Assembly: GCA_003242605.1 (NCBI GenBank)
Contig: QGUZ01000015.1
Location: forward strand, 1-35,394
Reading direction: 5' to 3'
From: Actinomycetota bacterium
GTDB lineage: Bacteria > Actinomycetota > Actinomycetes > Streptosporangiales > Streptosporangiaceae
DNA: 35,394 bases
Shown here: in pieces, positions 16,565-24,721 of the stretch
Numbering within the stretch: the stretch's first letter is position 1
Layout: each line of letters opens with the position of its first letter
Translations under genes and position numbers: made by a program
Notes under the pieces: generated by a model
What the model saw: only the letters and a program-made list of their open reading frames with translations
Databases searched by the model: none
Told to the model about the DNA's origin: nothing

Positions 16565-17377
16565 GTGACGGCGGCGGTGCGGTGCCAGGGGATCGTGCAG
16601 ATCTACAAGACCCGCGATCTGGAAGTCGTCGCGCTGCGCGACGTCGACCTGGCGGTCGAGGAGGGCGAGACGGTCGCGCTGCTCGGCCCGTCCGGGGCGG
16701 GCAAGTCGACCCTGCTGTGCCTGATGGCCGGGCTGCTGCGGCCCAGCGCCGGGCGGCTGTGGCTGCACGGCACCGAGGTCTCCCGGCTGCCGCAGGCCGC
16801 GCTCGACCGGCTGCGGGCCGCCGAGATCGGCGTGGTGCTGCAGAACCCGGCCCGCAACCTCATCCCGTACGCCACCCCGGCACAGAACGTCGCGTTCGCC
16901 CAGCGGGGGCGGCGGGCCGACCGGCGCCGCATCGCCGAGCTGCTCGAGCGGGTCGGGCTCGCCGGGGTGCGCCGCCCCGCCGGTGGGCTGTCCGGCGGTG
17001 AGCAGCAGCGGCTCGCCGTCGCCGTGGCGCTCGCCAACCGGCCGCGGCTGCTGCTCGCCGACGAGCCCACCAGCCAGCTCGACGCCGCCTCCGGGCGCGC
17101 GGTCATCGCCCTGCCCCGCGCCACCGCCGCGGAGCACGGCACCACGGTCGTCGCGGTCACCCACGACGAGGCGGTCAGCCGGGCGCTGGGCCGTACCGTC
17201 ACGATCCGGGACGGGCGGGTCGGCGCGGAGGGCCGCCGCGGCGAGGAGCTCGTGGTCGTCGGCCGCGAGGGCGCGCTGCAGCTGCCGCCCGAGTACCACC
17301 ACCTGCTGCCGCCCGGCAGCCGGGTGCGGGTGGAGCCGCTCGAGGACGGCGTGGCGCTGCGGAGGGCGGAGCCGTGA
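16565..17377 (+). CDS. ABC transporter ATP-binding protein 2 (MacB/LolD-like)
   Basis: Second ATPase of the exporter, 270 residues. Walker A is GPSGAGKS (41-48), signature LSGGEQQR (142-149), Walker B LLLADE (162-167), and the switch His is at 200. After the core domain a tail of about 50 residues (EELVVVGREGALQLPPEYH onward) forms a small extra strand-rich segment seen in some actinobacterial members. Known ABC2 exporters usually have a catalytic Glu after Walker B; it is present in DEPTSQ. The GTG start has GGAGGTGA upstream. Its stop overlaps the permease start as GTGA. Confidence 0.88.
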   Translation: MTAAVRCQGIVQIYKTRDLEVVALRDVDLAVEEGETVALLGPSGAGKSTLLCLMAGLLRPSAGRLWLHGTEVSRLPQAALDRLRAAEIGVVLQNPARNLIPYATPAQNVAFAQRGRRADRRRIAELLERVGLAGVRRPAGGLSGGEQQRLAVAVALANRPRLLLADEPTSQLDAASGRAVIALPRATAAEHGTTVVAVTHDEAVSRALGRTVTIRDGRVGAEGRRGEELVVVGREGALQLPPEYHHLLPPGSRVRVEPLEDGVALRRAEP

Positions 17378-20300
17378 CCGGCCGGATCGCCGCCGCGGCC
17401 GCCCGGATCGCCCTCGGCGGCGGGATGCTGCTGCGCGGGCTGTGGGAGCGGCGCTGGCCGTCGCTGCTCGTGCTCGTCGTGGCGATCGTGCCGGTGGCGA
17501 GCGCCGCCGCCGGGCCGATCGTCGCCGACGCCGCGTCGACCGCGCTCGCCCGCGCCGGGGTGCAGGAGGGCGCCGCGCCCGAGCGGCGCGGCTGGCGGCT
17601 CAGCTCCGAGGGCGGCCAGGTCGCCGGATCGGCCCGGGAGCTCGCCGCGAGCGCCCCGTTCCTGCTGCCGCCGATCGACGGCATGGAGCTGGTCACCCCG
17701 GAGATCCGCACCGGCCGCATGTACCCGCTGATCTGGCAGGACGGCCAGTGCGAGCACGTCGAGCCGGTGGCCGGGCGGTGCCCCGAGGCCGCCCGCGAGA
17801 TCATGGTGAGCGAGGCGAGCGGCTTCCGCCTCGGCTCGGCCGTACGGCTCACCGCGGTGGCCGGCGCGGACGGCAGGCCCGCCCCGCTGCGGGTGGTCGG
17901 CGTCTACCGGCCCGGCCCGCCCGGCGACCCGTTCTGGTTCGGCCGCAACCTGTTCCCGCAGACCGCCGGGTTCGGGGACCGGGGGGACGCGCTGTTCACC
18001 GTCCCGGCGACCGCCCGCGAGACGCGCACCCCGGAGAACGTGCCGTGGACGTCCACCGCGATCGTCATGATCGACCCGGCCCGGTTCACCGCCGGGGGCG
18101 TCGCCGCCCTCGAGGCCGCCCACGCGCTCACCCAGCGTCTCGGCCCGGACAACCTCATCGTCGTCTCCCAGGTCCCGGCGCTCATCGCCGAGCTGCGCGC
18201 GCAGAGCGGCGGGGTGGGCGTGCCGAGCCTGGTGGTGATCGCGCAGCTCGTCGCGCTCGGCTGGCTGCTGCTCTTCCTCACCGTCCGCGACCTGGTGACC
18301 GCCCGCGGGCCGGAGATCGCGCTCGCCCGGCTGCGCGGCCACGGCAGGCTGCGGGTGTGGCGGTTCGCGCTCACCGAGCCGCTGCTGCTGCTCGCGGCCG
18401 CGTTCGCCGCCGGGCTCGCGGTCGCCGAGCGGGCCGCGCAGTTCGCCGCCGAGCGCATCCTGCCGGTGCCGCAGCCCGTGGCGCTGAACGGCACGGCCGT
18501 GCTCGCCGGGGCCGCGGTGCCGCTCGGCGGCCTCGTCGCCGCGGCGATCGCCGCCCGGAACATGGCGGTGCGGCCGATCACCGAGGAGTGGCGGCGCACC
18601 CCGCGCACCCGGGCCCGCGGCTGGGTGATCGACGCGATCGTGCTCGCCGTCACCGGGATCGGGCTGGTGGAGCTGCTCGGCGGCGGCGTCATCACCCAGA
18701 CCTCCGGGCAGCGGGCGAGCTCGCTCGCCGTGCCCGGGCTGCTCGCGGTCGCCGCCGCGCTGCTCGCCTGCCGGGCCGTGCCGTTCCTCGCCCGGCGCCT
18801 GTTCGGCCCCACCCGCCGGGCCGGCGGGGTGGCCGCCTTCCTCGCGCTGCGGCAGATCGGGCGCGGGCCCGCCACCGCCGGGAGCGTGATCGTGCTCGCG
18901 GCCGCGTTCGGCATGGCCACGTTCTCGGCCGCGGCCGCCGCGGTGGTCGACGCCAACCACCGCCGCGTCGCCCGCGCGCACAACGGCGCCGACGCCGTGC
19001 TCACCGTCAACCCCGACAGCGTCGGCGGCGCCGCCGGGCTCGCCGCCGCGGTGGCCCGCGCCGACCCCTCGGGGCGCGGCGCCGCGCCCGTGCTCGCCGT
19101 ACCCGGGCCGCCCAAGATGATCGCGACCGATCCGCGGCGGTTCGCCGCCGTCGCCAACTGGGACCCGGCCTGGGCCGACCGGCCGCTCGCCGAGCTCGCC
19201 GCGCGGCTGCGCGCCGACTCCGCGCCGCGGATCACCTTCACCGGGGACCGCATCCGGCTACGGATGCGGCCGGTGCGGGTGCCGCGCAACTGGCGGGCCC
19301 AGCTCTACCTCGACCTGAAGGTGCCCGGCGAGGCGAAGGGCGCCTCGCTGCCGCTCGGCTCCCCGGACCGGCCGGTGACCGAGTGGCCGCTGCCCCGGCG
19401 CTGCCGGGCCGAGCCGTGCGAGCTGCGGGCGATCCGCGGCGACGTGTCGATCGTCGCGCCCGGCGGCGGCACCAAGCGGGAGGTCGTGCTGCGCATCCTC
19501 GCCACCGGCCTCGAGGTGCGCGAGCGCGGCCGGTGGCGGGCGCTCGACGCCGGGCTCACCGACCCGGCGCGGTGGCGGGGCACCGCGGAGGCCGGGAAGC
19601 GCGGGCTGGTGCTCTCGCTCGCCGCGTACGGCGGGCTGCGGGCCGAGCCGGCCGGCTACCCCGACCCGGTGCCGGTGCTCGTCAACGGGCTGCTCACCCG
19701 CAACTACCTGCCCGGCCTCGACCAGGCGTACCTGGCCAGGGGCCACCCGGTCGCGCAGACCGCGGCGCTGCCCGGCCACGACGAGGTCGGCACCGTGGTG
19801 GACCTGACGGTCGCCGACGCGGTGGCGCTGTCGGTCGACCCGCGGGTCTCCTTCGAGGTGTGGGTGGCGCCCGGGCACCTGGCCGCCGTGCGGGCGGGCC
19901 TCGCCGCCCAGGGCATCGCGACCGGGGAGCCGCGCCGGGTCGCCGACCTGGTGACCTCCTACCGCACCCAGGCCCCGGGGCTGGCGCTCATGCTGCTGCC
20001 GCCCGCCACGTTCGCCGCGGCCGCGCTCGCGCTCGGCCGGGCCGTGCTCGCCCTGTACACCGCGGCCCGGCGGCGCCGCTACGAGCTGTCCGCGCTCGAC
20101 GCCGCCGGGGTGCGCGCCCGCTCGCTGCGCGCGGCGCTGCTGCTGGAGCAGCTCATCACGCTCGTGGCGGGCACGGTCGCCGGGGTGCTCGCCGGCGCGG
20201 TCGCCGCCCGGGTGGCGCTGCCGTACATCCCCGAGTTCGCCCGGCCGCCGGTCACCCCGCCGCTGCTGTTCGACCCGCCCCCGGCGCCGGTCGCCGCGGT

Positions 20301-20403
20301 CGTCGGCGCCGCGCTGCTCGCGGCGCTGCTCGCCGCCACGGTCACCGCCGAGATCCTCATGCGCGGCATCCGCGTCGACCGGCTCCGCCAGGCGCCCGCC
20401 TGA
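17374..20403 (+). CDS. FtsX-like ABC transporter permease, 1009 residues
   Basis: Large membrane component of the exporter. About ten hydrophobic segments are seen: one at 29-50, a group between 284 and 525, and a last group between 869 and 992. They bracket two large extracytoplasmic regions (about 51-283 and 530-868). The second region ends in a typical FtsX domain entry and contains RRRYELSALDAAGV, the loop contacting the ATPase. This two-ectodomain layout matches actinobacterial MacB-like permeases used for lipoprotein, peptide or antibiotic efflux. The substrate is unknown; micro-ORFs upstream and the erm gene downstream make a peptide or antibiotic-linked role plausible but unproven. 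Confidence 0.85.
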   Translation: MTGRIAAAAARIALGGGMLLRGLWERRWPSLLVLVVAIVPVASAAAGPIVADAASTALARAGVQEGAAPERRGWRLSSEGGQVAGSARELAASAPFLLPPIDGMELVTPEIRTGRMYPLIWQDGQCEHVEPVAGRCPEAAREIMVSEASGFRLGSAVRLTAVAGADGRPAPLRVVGVYRPGPPGDPFWFGRNLFPQTAGFGDRGDALFTVPATARETRTPENVPWTSTAIVMIDPARFTAGGVAALEAAHALTQRLGPDNLIVVSQVPALIAELRAQSGGVGVPSLVVIAQLVALGWLLLFLTVRDLVTARGPEIALARLRGHGRLRVWRFALTEPLLLLAAAFAAGLAVAERAAQFAAERILPVPQPVALNGTAVLAGAAVPLGGLVAAAIAARNMAVRPITEEWRRTPRTRARGWVIDAIVLAVTGIGLVELLGGGVITQTSGQRASSLAVPGLLAVAAALLACRAVPFLARRLFGPTRRAGGVAAFLALRQIGRGPATAGSVIVLAAAFGMATFSAAAAAVVDANHRRVARAHNGADAVLTVNPDSVGGAAGLAAAVARADPSGRGAAPVLAVPGPPKMIATDPRRFAAVANWDPAWADRPLAELAARLRADSAPRITFTGDRIRLRMRPVRVPRNWRAQLYLDLKVPGEAKGASLPLGSPDRPVTEWPLPRRCRAEPCELRAIRGDVSIVAPGGGTKREVVLRILATGLEVRERGRWRALDAGLTDPARWRGTAEAGKRGLVLSLAAYGGLRAEPAGYPDPVPVLVNGLLTRNYLPGLDQAYLARGHPVAQTAALPGHDEVGTVVDLTVADAVALSVDPRVSFEVWVAPGHLAAVRAGLAAQGIATGEPRRVADLVTSYRTQAPGLALMLLPPATFAAAALALGRAVLALYTAARRRRYELSALDAAGVRARSLRAALLLEQLITLVAGTVAGVLAGAVAARVALPYIPEFARPPVTPPLLFDPPPAPVAAVVGAALLAALLAATVTAEILMRGIRVDRLRQAPA

Positions 20404-20408
20404 CCGGG

Positions 20409-20421
20409 CGGGGCCGCCCCG
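20409..20421. terminator. Short hairpin between convergent permease and erm genes
   Basis: CGGGG and CCCCG flank a CCG loop in the 26-bp gap between two convergent genes. It lacks a T-tract, so function as a bidirectional terminator is only suggested by position. Confidence 0.3.
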
Positions 20422-20429
20422 GCGGCGGA

Positions 20430-21266
20430 TCAGCCCGGCCACAGCTCGTGGAACAGGGTGACCCAGCGGTCCGGGTGGACGAAGGCGACCACCGCGTCCC
20501 GCGGGATGCCCGCCCGGTCGAACGCGCGGCGCAGCCGGGCGCGGTCGTGCCGGGCGCGCAGCGACGCGAACAGGCTGCCCCCGCGGCCGGTGAAGCCCAG
20601 CTCCACCATGGCCCGGTACGCGCCGAGCGCGCGCCGCGGCACGAGCGGGACGGGGCGGCGCTCGATGCGCAGGATCGCCGAGCCGACCGACGGGGCGGGC
20701 CGGAACGCGGCCGGCGGGATGCGGCCGGCGGCGCGCCAGGCGAACAGCGGCCAGGTGCGCACGGTCACCAGGCTCCAGCGGCCGTAGCCGCCGGTGCGCT
20801 TGCGGGCGTACTCGGCCTGGGTGACCAGGGTGGCGGCGGTCATCGCGTCGGCGCGCAGGCACCAGCCCACGATCGCCGAGGTCAGGTGGTAGGGGATGTT
20901 CCCCACCACGGCGAACGGCTCGCGCGGCGCCCGGGCGCGCAGGAAGTCGCCGCGGATGACGCGGACCGCGCGGGCGCCGCGGGCGCGCGCGGCGAGCCGG
21001 GCCGCCGCCACCGGGTCGATCTCGTAGGCGAGCACGCGGCGGCAGGCCCGGGCGAGGGCGAGGGTGAGCGCGCCCTCCCCGGCCCCGGGCTCGACGACGA
21101 GGTCGGCGGGGCCCAGCCGGGCGGCGGCCACCACCCGCGCCACCGCGCGGGGATCGATCATGAAGTTCTGCGACAGCAGGCGCCGCCGCAGGCTCCCGGA
21201 CGCGGCCGGCGCGGCCGGGTCCGGAACGGCAGGGAAACGACGATGGTCGGCGTCGGAACGCGCCAC
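20430..21266 (-). CDS. Erm-type 23S rRNA (adenine-N6) methyltransferase
   Basis: SAM-dependent methyltransferase of 278 residues, predicted to methylate A2058 of 23S rRNA and give macrolide-lincosamide-streptogramin resistance. The sequence shows LLSQNFM near the N-terminus (32-35 SQNF), SAM motif I VVEPGAGEGALT, acidic EID in motif II, and the adenine-binding NIPYHL (123-128). Later come QAEYARKRTGG and FRPAPSVGSAIL. NIPYHL, instead of the NLPYN of KsgA, and the C-terminal form favour Erm, though an unusual KsgA paralogue is not excluded. The GTG start at 21266 has AAAGGG 7 nt upstream. A hairpin and tiny ORFs precede it, suggesting attenuation. It could be self-protection or intrinsic resistance. 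Confidence 0.8.
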   Translation of the reverse strand: MARSDADHRRFPAVPDPAAPAASGSLRRRLLSQNFMIDPRAVARVVAAARLGPADLVVEPGAGEGALTLALARACRRVLAYEIDPVAAARLAARARGARAVRVIRGDFLRARAPREPFAVVGNIPYHLTSAIVGWCLRADAMTAATLVTQAEYARKRTGGYGRWSLVTVRTWPLFAWRAAGRIPPAAFRPAPSVGSAILRIERRPVPLVPRRALGAYRAMVELGFTGRGGSLFASLRARHDRARLRRAFDRAGIPRDAVVAFVHPDRWVTLFHELWPG

Positions 21267-21273
21267 GAGGATG

Positions 21274-21349
21274 CCCTTTCGGCTCCGAGACGACGGACGG
21301 GATCTCGGAGGCCCCGGGCACCGTCAGGTACGCGTCATGACGGCGTCAT
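21274..21349 (-). promoter_or_regulatory. Possible erm leader: two tiny ORFs and a hairpin next to the ribosome site
   Basis: On the minus strand ATG at 21349 encodes MTPS with its TGA overlapping ATG at 21338, which encodes MTRT and stops at 21324. Then CTCCGAGA and TCTCGGAG (21310-21303 and 21290-21283) form an 8-bp hairpin ending 3 nt before the AAAGGG site (21279-21274). This resembles erm attenuators, though the peptides are shorter than known leaders. Confidence 0.35.
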
Positions 21350-21565
21350 GAGGCGAGTCCGCGCAGCCGGGATCGCGCGCAGGCCGTACGGGAGCCCGCG
21401 GCGGGGCTCCGGAAGGCCGCGCGGTGGCGTGCGGGACTCAGCGGGCGTCCCGCCGGGCCGGGGCCCGGCGGGCGCGAGGACGCATCGCCGTGCCCGGCCC
21501 GGATCCGGGCAGGCCGGCCATCGCGAAGACCATCACGCGGCCGACGCTACGGACCCGCGCTCCGG
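21350..21565. other. Intergenic region between erm and hypB; possible P-loop remnant
   Basis: On the minus strand a short open frame ending at 21438 contains VMVFAMAGLPGSGPGTA, close to the start of a P-loop kinase, but the essential Lys is replaced and the frame continues as Arg/Ala-rich sequence to a stop. No complete gene is seen. Confidence 0.25.
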
Positions 21566-21586
21566 CGCGCAAACGGTTTTCGCGCG
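21566..21586 (-). terminator. Hairpin downstream of hypB
   Basis: CGCGCAAA and TTTTCGCGCG pair with one bulge around a CGG loop, 22-42 bp after the hypB stop. There is no long T-run. It is a plausible end of the hypAB transcript. Confidence 0.35.
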
Positions 21587-21607
21587 GGCGGCGGGTCACC
21601 GCCGGGC

Positions 21608-22438
21608 TCAGGCGGCGCCGGGGGAGCGGGCGGTGACCGTGGTGAGCCAGGAGCACCACGCGTCCAGGCCCTGGCCGGTCCTCGCGCTCACCTCGAGGGT
21701 GGCCGCCTTCGGGTTCACCGCGCGCAAATTGGCGTAGAAGGCGCCGAGGTCGAAATCGAGGTGGGGAAGCAGGTCGATCTTGTTGACCAGGACGAGGTCG
21801 GCGGTGCGGAACATCACCGGGTATTTGAGCGGCTTTTCCTCGCCCTCGGTGATGGAGAACACCATCGCGCGAGCGTGCTCGCCGACCACGAATTCGGCCG
21901 GGCAGACGAGGTTGCCGACGTTTTCGATGATGATCAGGTCGAGCTCGGAAAGCGGCAGCCGGGGGAGGGCCGAGCGCACCATCGGGGCGTCGAGGTGGCA
22001 TTCGCCGCCGAACCCGTCATCGGTGTTGACCAGGGCGATCGCGGCGCCGAAGCCCTCCAGGCGATCGGCGTCGAGGCTGGTGGCGATGTCGCCCTCGATG
22101 ATGCCGATGCGGTGCCGGTCGTGCAGCCGACGCAGCGTCTCCCGCAGCAGCGTGGTCTTTCCCGCGCCGGGCGAGGACATGAGGTTGACGACGGTCACCC
22201 CGGCGGCGTCGAAATCGGCGCGGTTGGCCTCGGCGGTGCGCTCGTTCTCGCCGAAAATGCGCTCCAGAACGGTGACCCGCTCGGTTCCGGTCTCGTATCC
22301 GGAATGGTCGCCGATCACGTCGCCGAACCGGCCGCCGGGCACCTCTCCGTGGTCGTGCCCGTGCCCGTGATCGTGCCCGTGGCCATGCCCGTGATCGTGC
22401 CCGTGGTCGTTGTCGTCGTGCCGGTGGAACCGTCCCAT
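21608..22438 (-). CDS. hypB: Hydrogenase nickel incorporation GTPase HypB
   Basis: SIMIBI-class GTPase of 276 residues that helps load nickel into the hydrogenase large subunit with HypA. The N-terminus holds 12 histidines within residues 5-30, alternating with Gly and Asp, a nickel-storage tail. The G domain follows: P-loop MSSPGAGKTTLL (about 87-98), EGDIATSLD, the metal site GGECHLD (C147, H148), ENVGNLVCP, and NKIDL for guanine. ATG 22438 is 2 nt after the hypA stop, so translation is coupled. Together with the large plus-strand operon it serves maturation of the Huc-like hydrogenase. Confidence 0.95.
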   Translation of the reverse strand: MGRFHRHDDNDHGHDHGHGHGHDHGHGHDHGEVPGGRFGDVIGDHSGYETGTERVTVLERIFGENERTAEANRADFDAAGVTVVNLMSSPGAGKTTLLRETLRRLHDRHRIGIIEGDIATSLDADRLEGFGAAIALVNTDDGFGGECHLDAPMVRSALPRLPLSELDLIIIENVGNLVCPAEFVVGEHARAMVFSITEGEEKPLKYPVMFRTADLVLVNKIDLLPHLDFDLGAFYANLRAVNPKAATLEVSARTGQGLDAWCSWLTTVTARSPGAA

Positions 22439-22440
22439 GT

Positions 22441-22779
22441 TCAAGCCTCCGCGAGCTCGAGCGAGGTGATCAGAAACTCCTCGCCCGCAAGGATCGACAC
22501 CCGGGTCCCGTCGCAGCCGCCGCAGCGCAGCACCGGGGCCTCCAGCGTCTCGGTGCGGCCGCAGTCCTCGCACCGGATCCGCGCCGGGACGCTCTCCACC
22601 CGCAGCTCCGCGCCGGCGAGCGGGGTGTCCTCGACCACAAGCGACCAGCAGTAGGCGAGCGTGTCGGGGACGACCTGCCGCAGGTGGCCGATCCGGACGT
22701 GCACCACGCGCACCGGACGGCCTGCGGCGTGCCGGCTCACGATGCCCGCGATCGAGCGGCAGATCGACAGTTCGTGCAC
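22441..22779 (-). CDS. hypA: Hydrogenase nickel chaperone HypA
   Basis: Nickel metallochaperone of 112 residues, the usual length. The mature N-terminus MHE provides the nickel-binding His2. The zinc site consists of C70, C73, C86 and C89 (CEDC and CGGC). The GTG start at 22779 follows GAGGGGGC. It is followed directly by hypB. The upstream flank (22780-22870) contains no gene; a separate promoter for hypAB is expected there but no clear boxes are visible. Confidence 0.95.
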   Translation of the reverse strand: MHELSICRSIAGIVSRHAAGRPVRVVHVRIGHLRQVVPDTLAYCWSLVVEDTPLAGAELRVESVPARIRCEDCGRTETLEAPVLRCGGCDGTRVSILAGEEFLITSLELAEA

Positions 22780-22870
22780 GGACGCCCCCTCGCCTTCCTC
22801 GGTGCGCTCCCGTGCGCGCCGACGTTACCCGGTCCACCCGCCGCTCTGCCACCCCGGTTCCGCCCGGCGG

Positions 22871-22891
22871 CGGTACGGCGGTGCCGTACCG
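22871..22891 (-). terminator. Hairpin downstream of the AraC-type gene
   Basis: CGGTACGGC (22871-22879) and GCCGTACCG (22883-22891) form a perfect 9-bp stem with a GGT loop, 10 bp after the regulator stop. It has no T-run. Position and stability suggest a terminator separating this gene from hypAB. Confidence 0.5.
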
Positions 22892-22900
22892 GCCCGGCGA

Positions 22901-23989
22901 TCAGGACGGGGAGCCCGAGCCGCGGCGCAGCGTGTCCGAGGGGGACTCGCCGTACCGCTTGCGGTACAGCGCGGCGAAGTGGCTCAGGTGGGAGAAGCCC
23001 CACTTCTCGGCGATCTGGGTGACGGTGACCCCGTCGGCGGGGATCGCGTCGGTGAGCTCCTCGCGCACCCGCTCCAGCCGCCGCTCCCGCAGGTAGTTCA
23101 TCGGCGTGGTGCCGAGCTCGGCCTGGAAGCCCTGCTGGATCGCCCGCACGCTCATGTTCACGTGCCGGGCGATGTCGCTCATCGTGATCGGCTCGGCGAG
23201 GTTCGCCTCCATGAAGTCGAGGGCGCGCCGCACCGCCGGCCGCACCGGCCTGCCCTGCGGCCGCACCAGCTGCTCGTAGTAGTTGGACGGCTGCACGTAC
23301 AGCAGGCTGCTCATGATCAGCTCCTCCAGCGGGCCGATGCCGAGCCCGCGCTGCACCAGCGAGCCGGAGTGGTAGATCTCGGTGTTGAGCAGCTGCAGCG
23401 CGCCGTTCCATCGCACCGCGGTGTCGGTGATCAGGTCCATCTGCGGCTCGAACACGATCGGCCGGGTGAGCGTGCGGCCGAGCAGCCGGGTGAGGTAGCC
23501 GTTGAGCGCCTCCGCCCCGATCTGGATGATCAGCTGGGGCGAGTCGTGGTCGAACCGCATCACCACGTGCTGCCCGGGGCAGGTGACGATCGCCCGGGTG
23601 GTGTTCGCCTCGATCGACCGGCCGTCGTCGTCGCACAGCGCCCGGCCGTTCATCGGCATGTGCACCGCCACGTACGGCCCGGCCGCGGGGAACTCCAGCG
23701 TGGCCGCGACGTGCAGGTCGAGGTAGAGCATGGACACGTCCCGCAGCCGCACCCCGTGCATCGTGGCGGCGAAGCCCTTGGCGCCGAACCCGGCCAGGGT
23801 GAGCCGGCACGGCGACAGCGCCTGGCCGATCAGCGTGGCCGCCTCGTCGACGTCCTCGGTGTAGAAGAGCTCGTGCCGCTCCAGGGCGCGGGGAATGCCC
23901 CGGGACCGGGCGCGCGGGCGCACCGGGTTGACGGTACGGCGGGCGTCGATGAACCCGAACTTGGCGAGCCGGGACACTCCCTCGGCCAC
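22901..23989 (-). CDS. AraC family transcriptional regulator, candidate hydrogenase regulator
   Basis: DNA-binding protein of 362 residues. Residues about 30-240 form an AraC-binding-like sensor domain (ERHELFYTEDVDEA, VAVHMPMNGRA), and the last ~100 residues carry two helix-turn-helix units (MSDIARHVNMSVRAIQQGFQ and VTQIAEKWGFSHLSHFAALY). Proteins of this subtype often respond to a small molecule. It lies between hypAB and the hydrogenase operon and is divergent from the latter across 175 bp that contain inverted repeats, so control of one or both hydrogenase units is a reasonable inference. GTG 23989 is the chosen start, with AGGGG just upstream. Confidence 0.85.
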   Translation of the reverse strand: MAEGVSRLAKFGFIDARRTVNPVRPRARSRGIPRALERHELFYTEDVDEAATLIGQALSPCRLTLAGFGAKGFAATMHGVRLRDVSMLYLDLHVAATLEFPAAGPYVAVHMPMNGRALCDDDGRSIEANTTRAIVTCPGQHVVMRFDHDSPQLIIQIGAEALNGYLTRLLGRTLTRPIVFEPQMDLITDTAVRWNGALQLLNTEIYHSGSLVQRGLGIGPLEELIMSSLLYVQPSNYYEQLVRPQGRPVRPAVRRALDFMEANLAEPITMSDIARHVNMSVRAIQQGFQAELGTTPMNYLRERRLERVREELTDAIPADGVTVTQIAEKWGFSHLSHFAALYRKRYGESPSDTLRRGSGSPS

Positions 23990-24002
23990 CCCCTGACCAT
24001 GT

Positions 24003-24090
24003 CACGTAAACGATCTTCGCCCTGATGGCGTCAGGTGTTCGCTTTCGTGATGATAGGTGCGTCCATTGGATAGCCAGTGCGCGTTACGTG
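24003..24090. promoter_or_regulatory. Divergent control region with inverted-repeat elements
   Basis: CACGTAA (24003-24009) and TTACGTG (24084-24090) are exact inverted arms 81 bp apart. Between them CCTGA-TGGCG-TCAGG (24021-24035) is a 5+5 palindrome, and TTGGC-G-GCCAA follows just downstream at 24100-24110. These are candidate sites for the AraC-type protein or a global regulator. Confidence 0.45.
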
Positions 24091-24094
24091 TTTC

Positions 24095-24100
24095 TAACAT
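24095..24100 (+). promoter_or_regulatory. -10 element TAACAT of the hydrogenase operon
   Basis: TAACAT lies about 65 bp before the hucM-like ATG in an A+T-rich patch. No good -35 box is present, which is usual for activator-dependent promoters. An A5-CCGCGG-T5 dyad (24113-24129) lies in the predicted leader. Confidence 0.4.
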
Positions 24101-24164
24101 TGGCGGCCAAAGAAAAATCCGCGGTTTTTCACCCGTTCGGCGACTCAATCGTCCGGAGGCGTCC

Positions 24165-24701
24165 ATGACCCTGGACCCAACCCTCATCGCCCCTTCGCCC
24201 GGGGACGCCGTCGTTGCCAAGCTGGAGGATCCGCGGGTCGCGGCCGCGCTGTGCGACCTTCTCGAGCACGCGGACCTGCTGGCCGTGCTGGTCACCGGGC
24301 TGGACGCCATGATCCGTCGCGGCGACACGATCACCGGCGGCCTCGCCAAGGCCGTCGGCGACTGGCGCGAGGCGATGGCGGAGACCGCGGGGGACCGCGA
24401 GCCGGTCGACCTGGCCAAGCTCGCGTCCAGCCTGCGCACCCTGTCCGCCGCGGTGAGCGACGCCACGCCCGGGCTGGAGGCGCTGTTCCGCTCCGCCCTC
24501 ACCGACCCGCGTGCGGTCGACGTCGCCTCCTCTGTGGCACGTTCCATCATCGCGGGCGCCGAGGCGGCCAGGCGGGAGCCGGCCAAGCCCATGGGCGCGT
24601 TCGCGCTGCTGCGCACGCTCAAGGACGAGGACGTCGCCCGCGGCCTGAACTTCCTCATCCACGTCGCCCGGGCGTTCGGCCGGGAGCTCAAGGAGTCCTG
24701 A
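24165..24701 (+). CDS. hucM: DUF1641-like protein, HucM candidate (hydrogenase quinone-shuttle stalk)
   Basis: Helical protein of 178 residues without signal peptide or transmembrane segment. The N-terminal part (LLEHADLLAVLVTGLDAM, GDTITGGLAKAVGDWREA) and the C-terminal FALLRTLKDEDVARGLNFLI are the two conserved DUF1641 blocks. In Mycobacterium smegmatis the gene directly upstream of hucS encodes HucM, which ties the catalytic subunits to the membrane and carries menaquinone; the same position here makes this the likely counterpart. Direct sequence proof of homology to HucM was not possible. ATG 24165 has GGAGG 6 nt upstream. It is the first gene of the operon, 130 bp before hucS. Confidence 0.75.
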   Translation: MTLDPTLIAPSPGDAVVAKLEDPRVAAALCDLLEHADLLAVLVTGLDAMIRRGDTITGGLAKAVGDWREAMAETAGDREPVDLAKLASSLRTLSAAVSDATPGLEALFRSALTDPRAVDVASSVARSIIAGAEAARREPAKPMGAFALLRTLKDEDVARGLNFLIHVARAFGRELKES

Positions 24702-24721
24702 GCGCGCCCGCCCGGACGCCG

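Noticed and set aside
16603..18981. Very long minus-strand ORF opposite the ABC genes
   Set aside because: It is a shadow of the ATPase and permease genes: low-complexity Arg/Gly/His protein with no family features, while the plus strand shows all ABC motifs.
20430..21266. Housekeeping KsgA 16S rRNA dimethyltransferase
   Set aside because: The catalytic motif is NIPYHL, as in Erm, not NLPYN; the gene context is not that of ksgA. Kept as a lower-probability alternative.
22349..22425. Tandem hexamer-like repeat (GTGCCC/GTGATC) as a mobile or regulatory repeat
   Set aside because: It simply encodes the alternating His/Gly/Asp tail of HypB.
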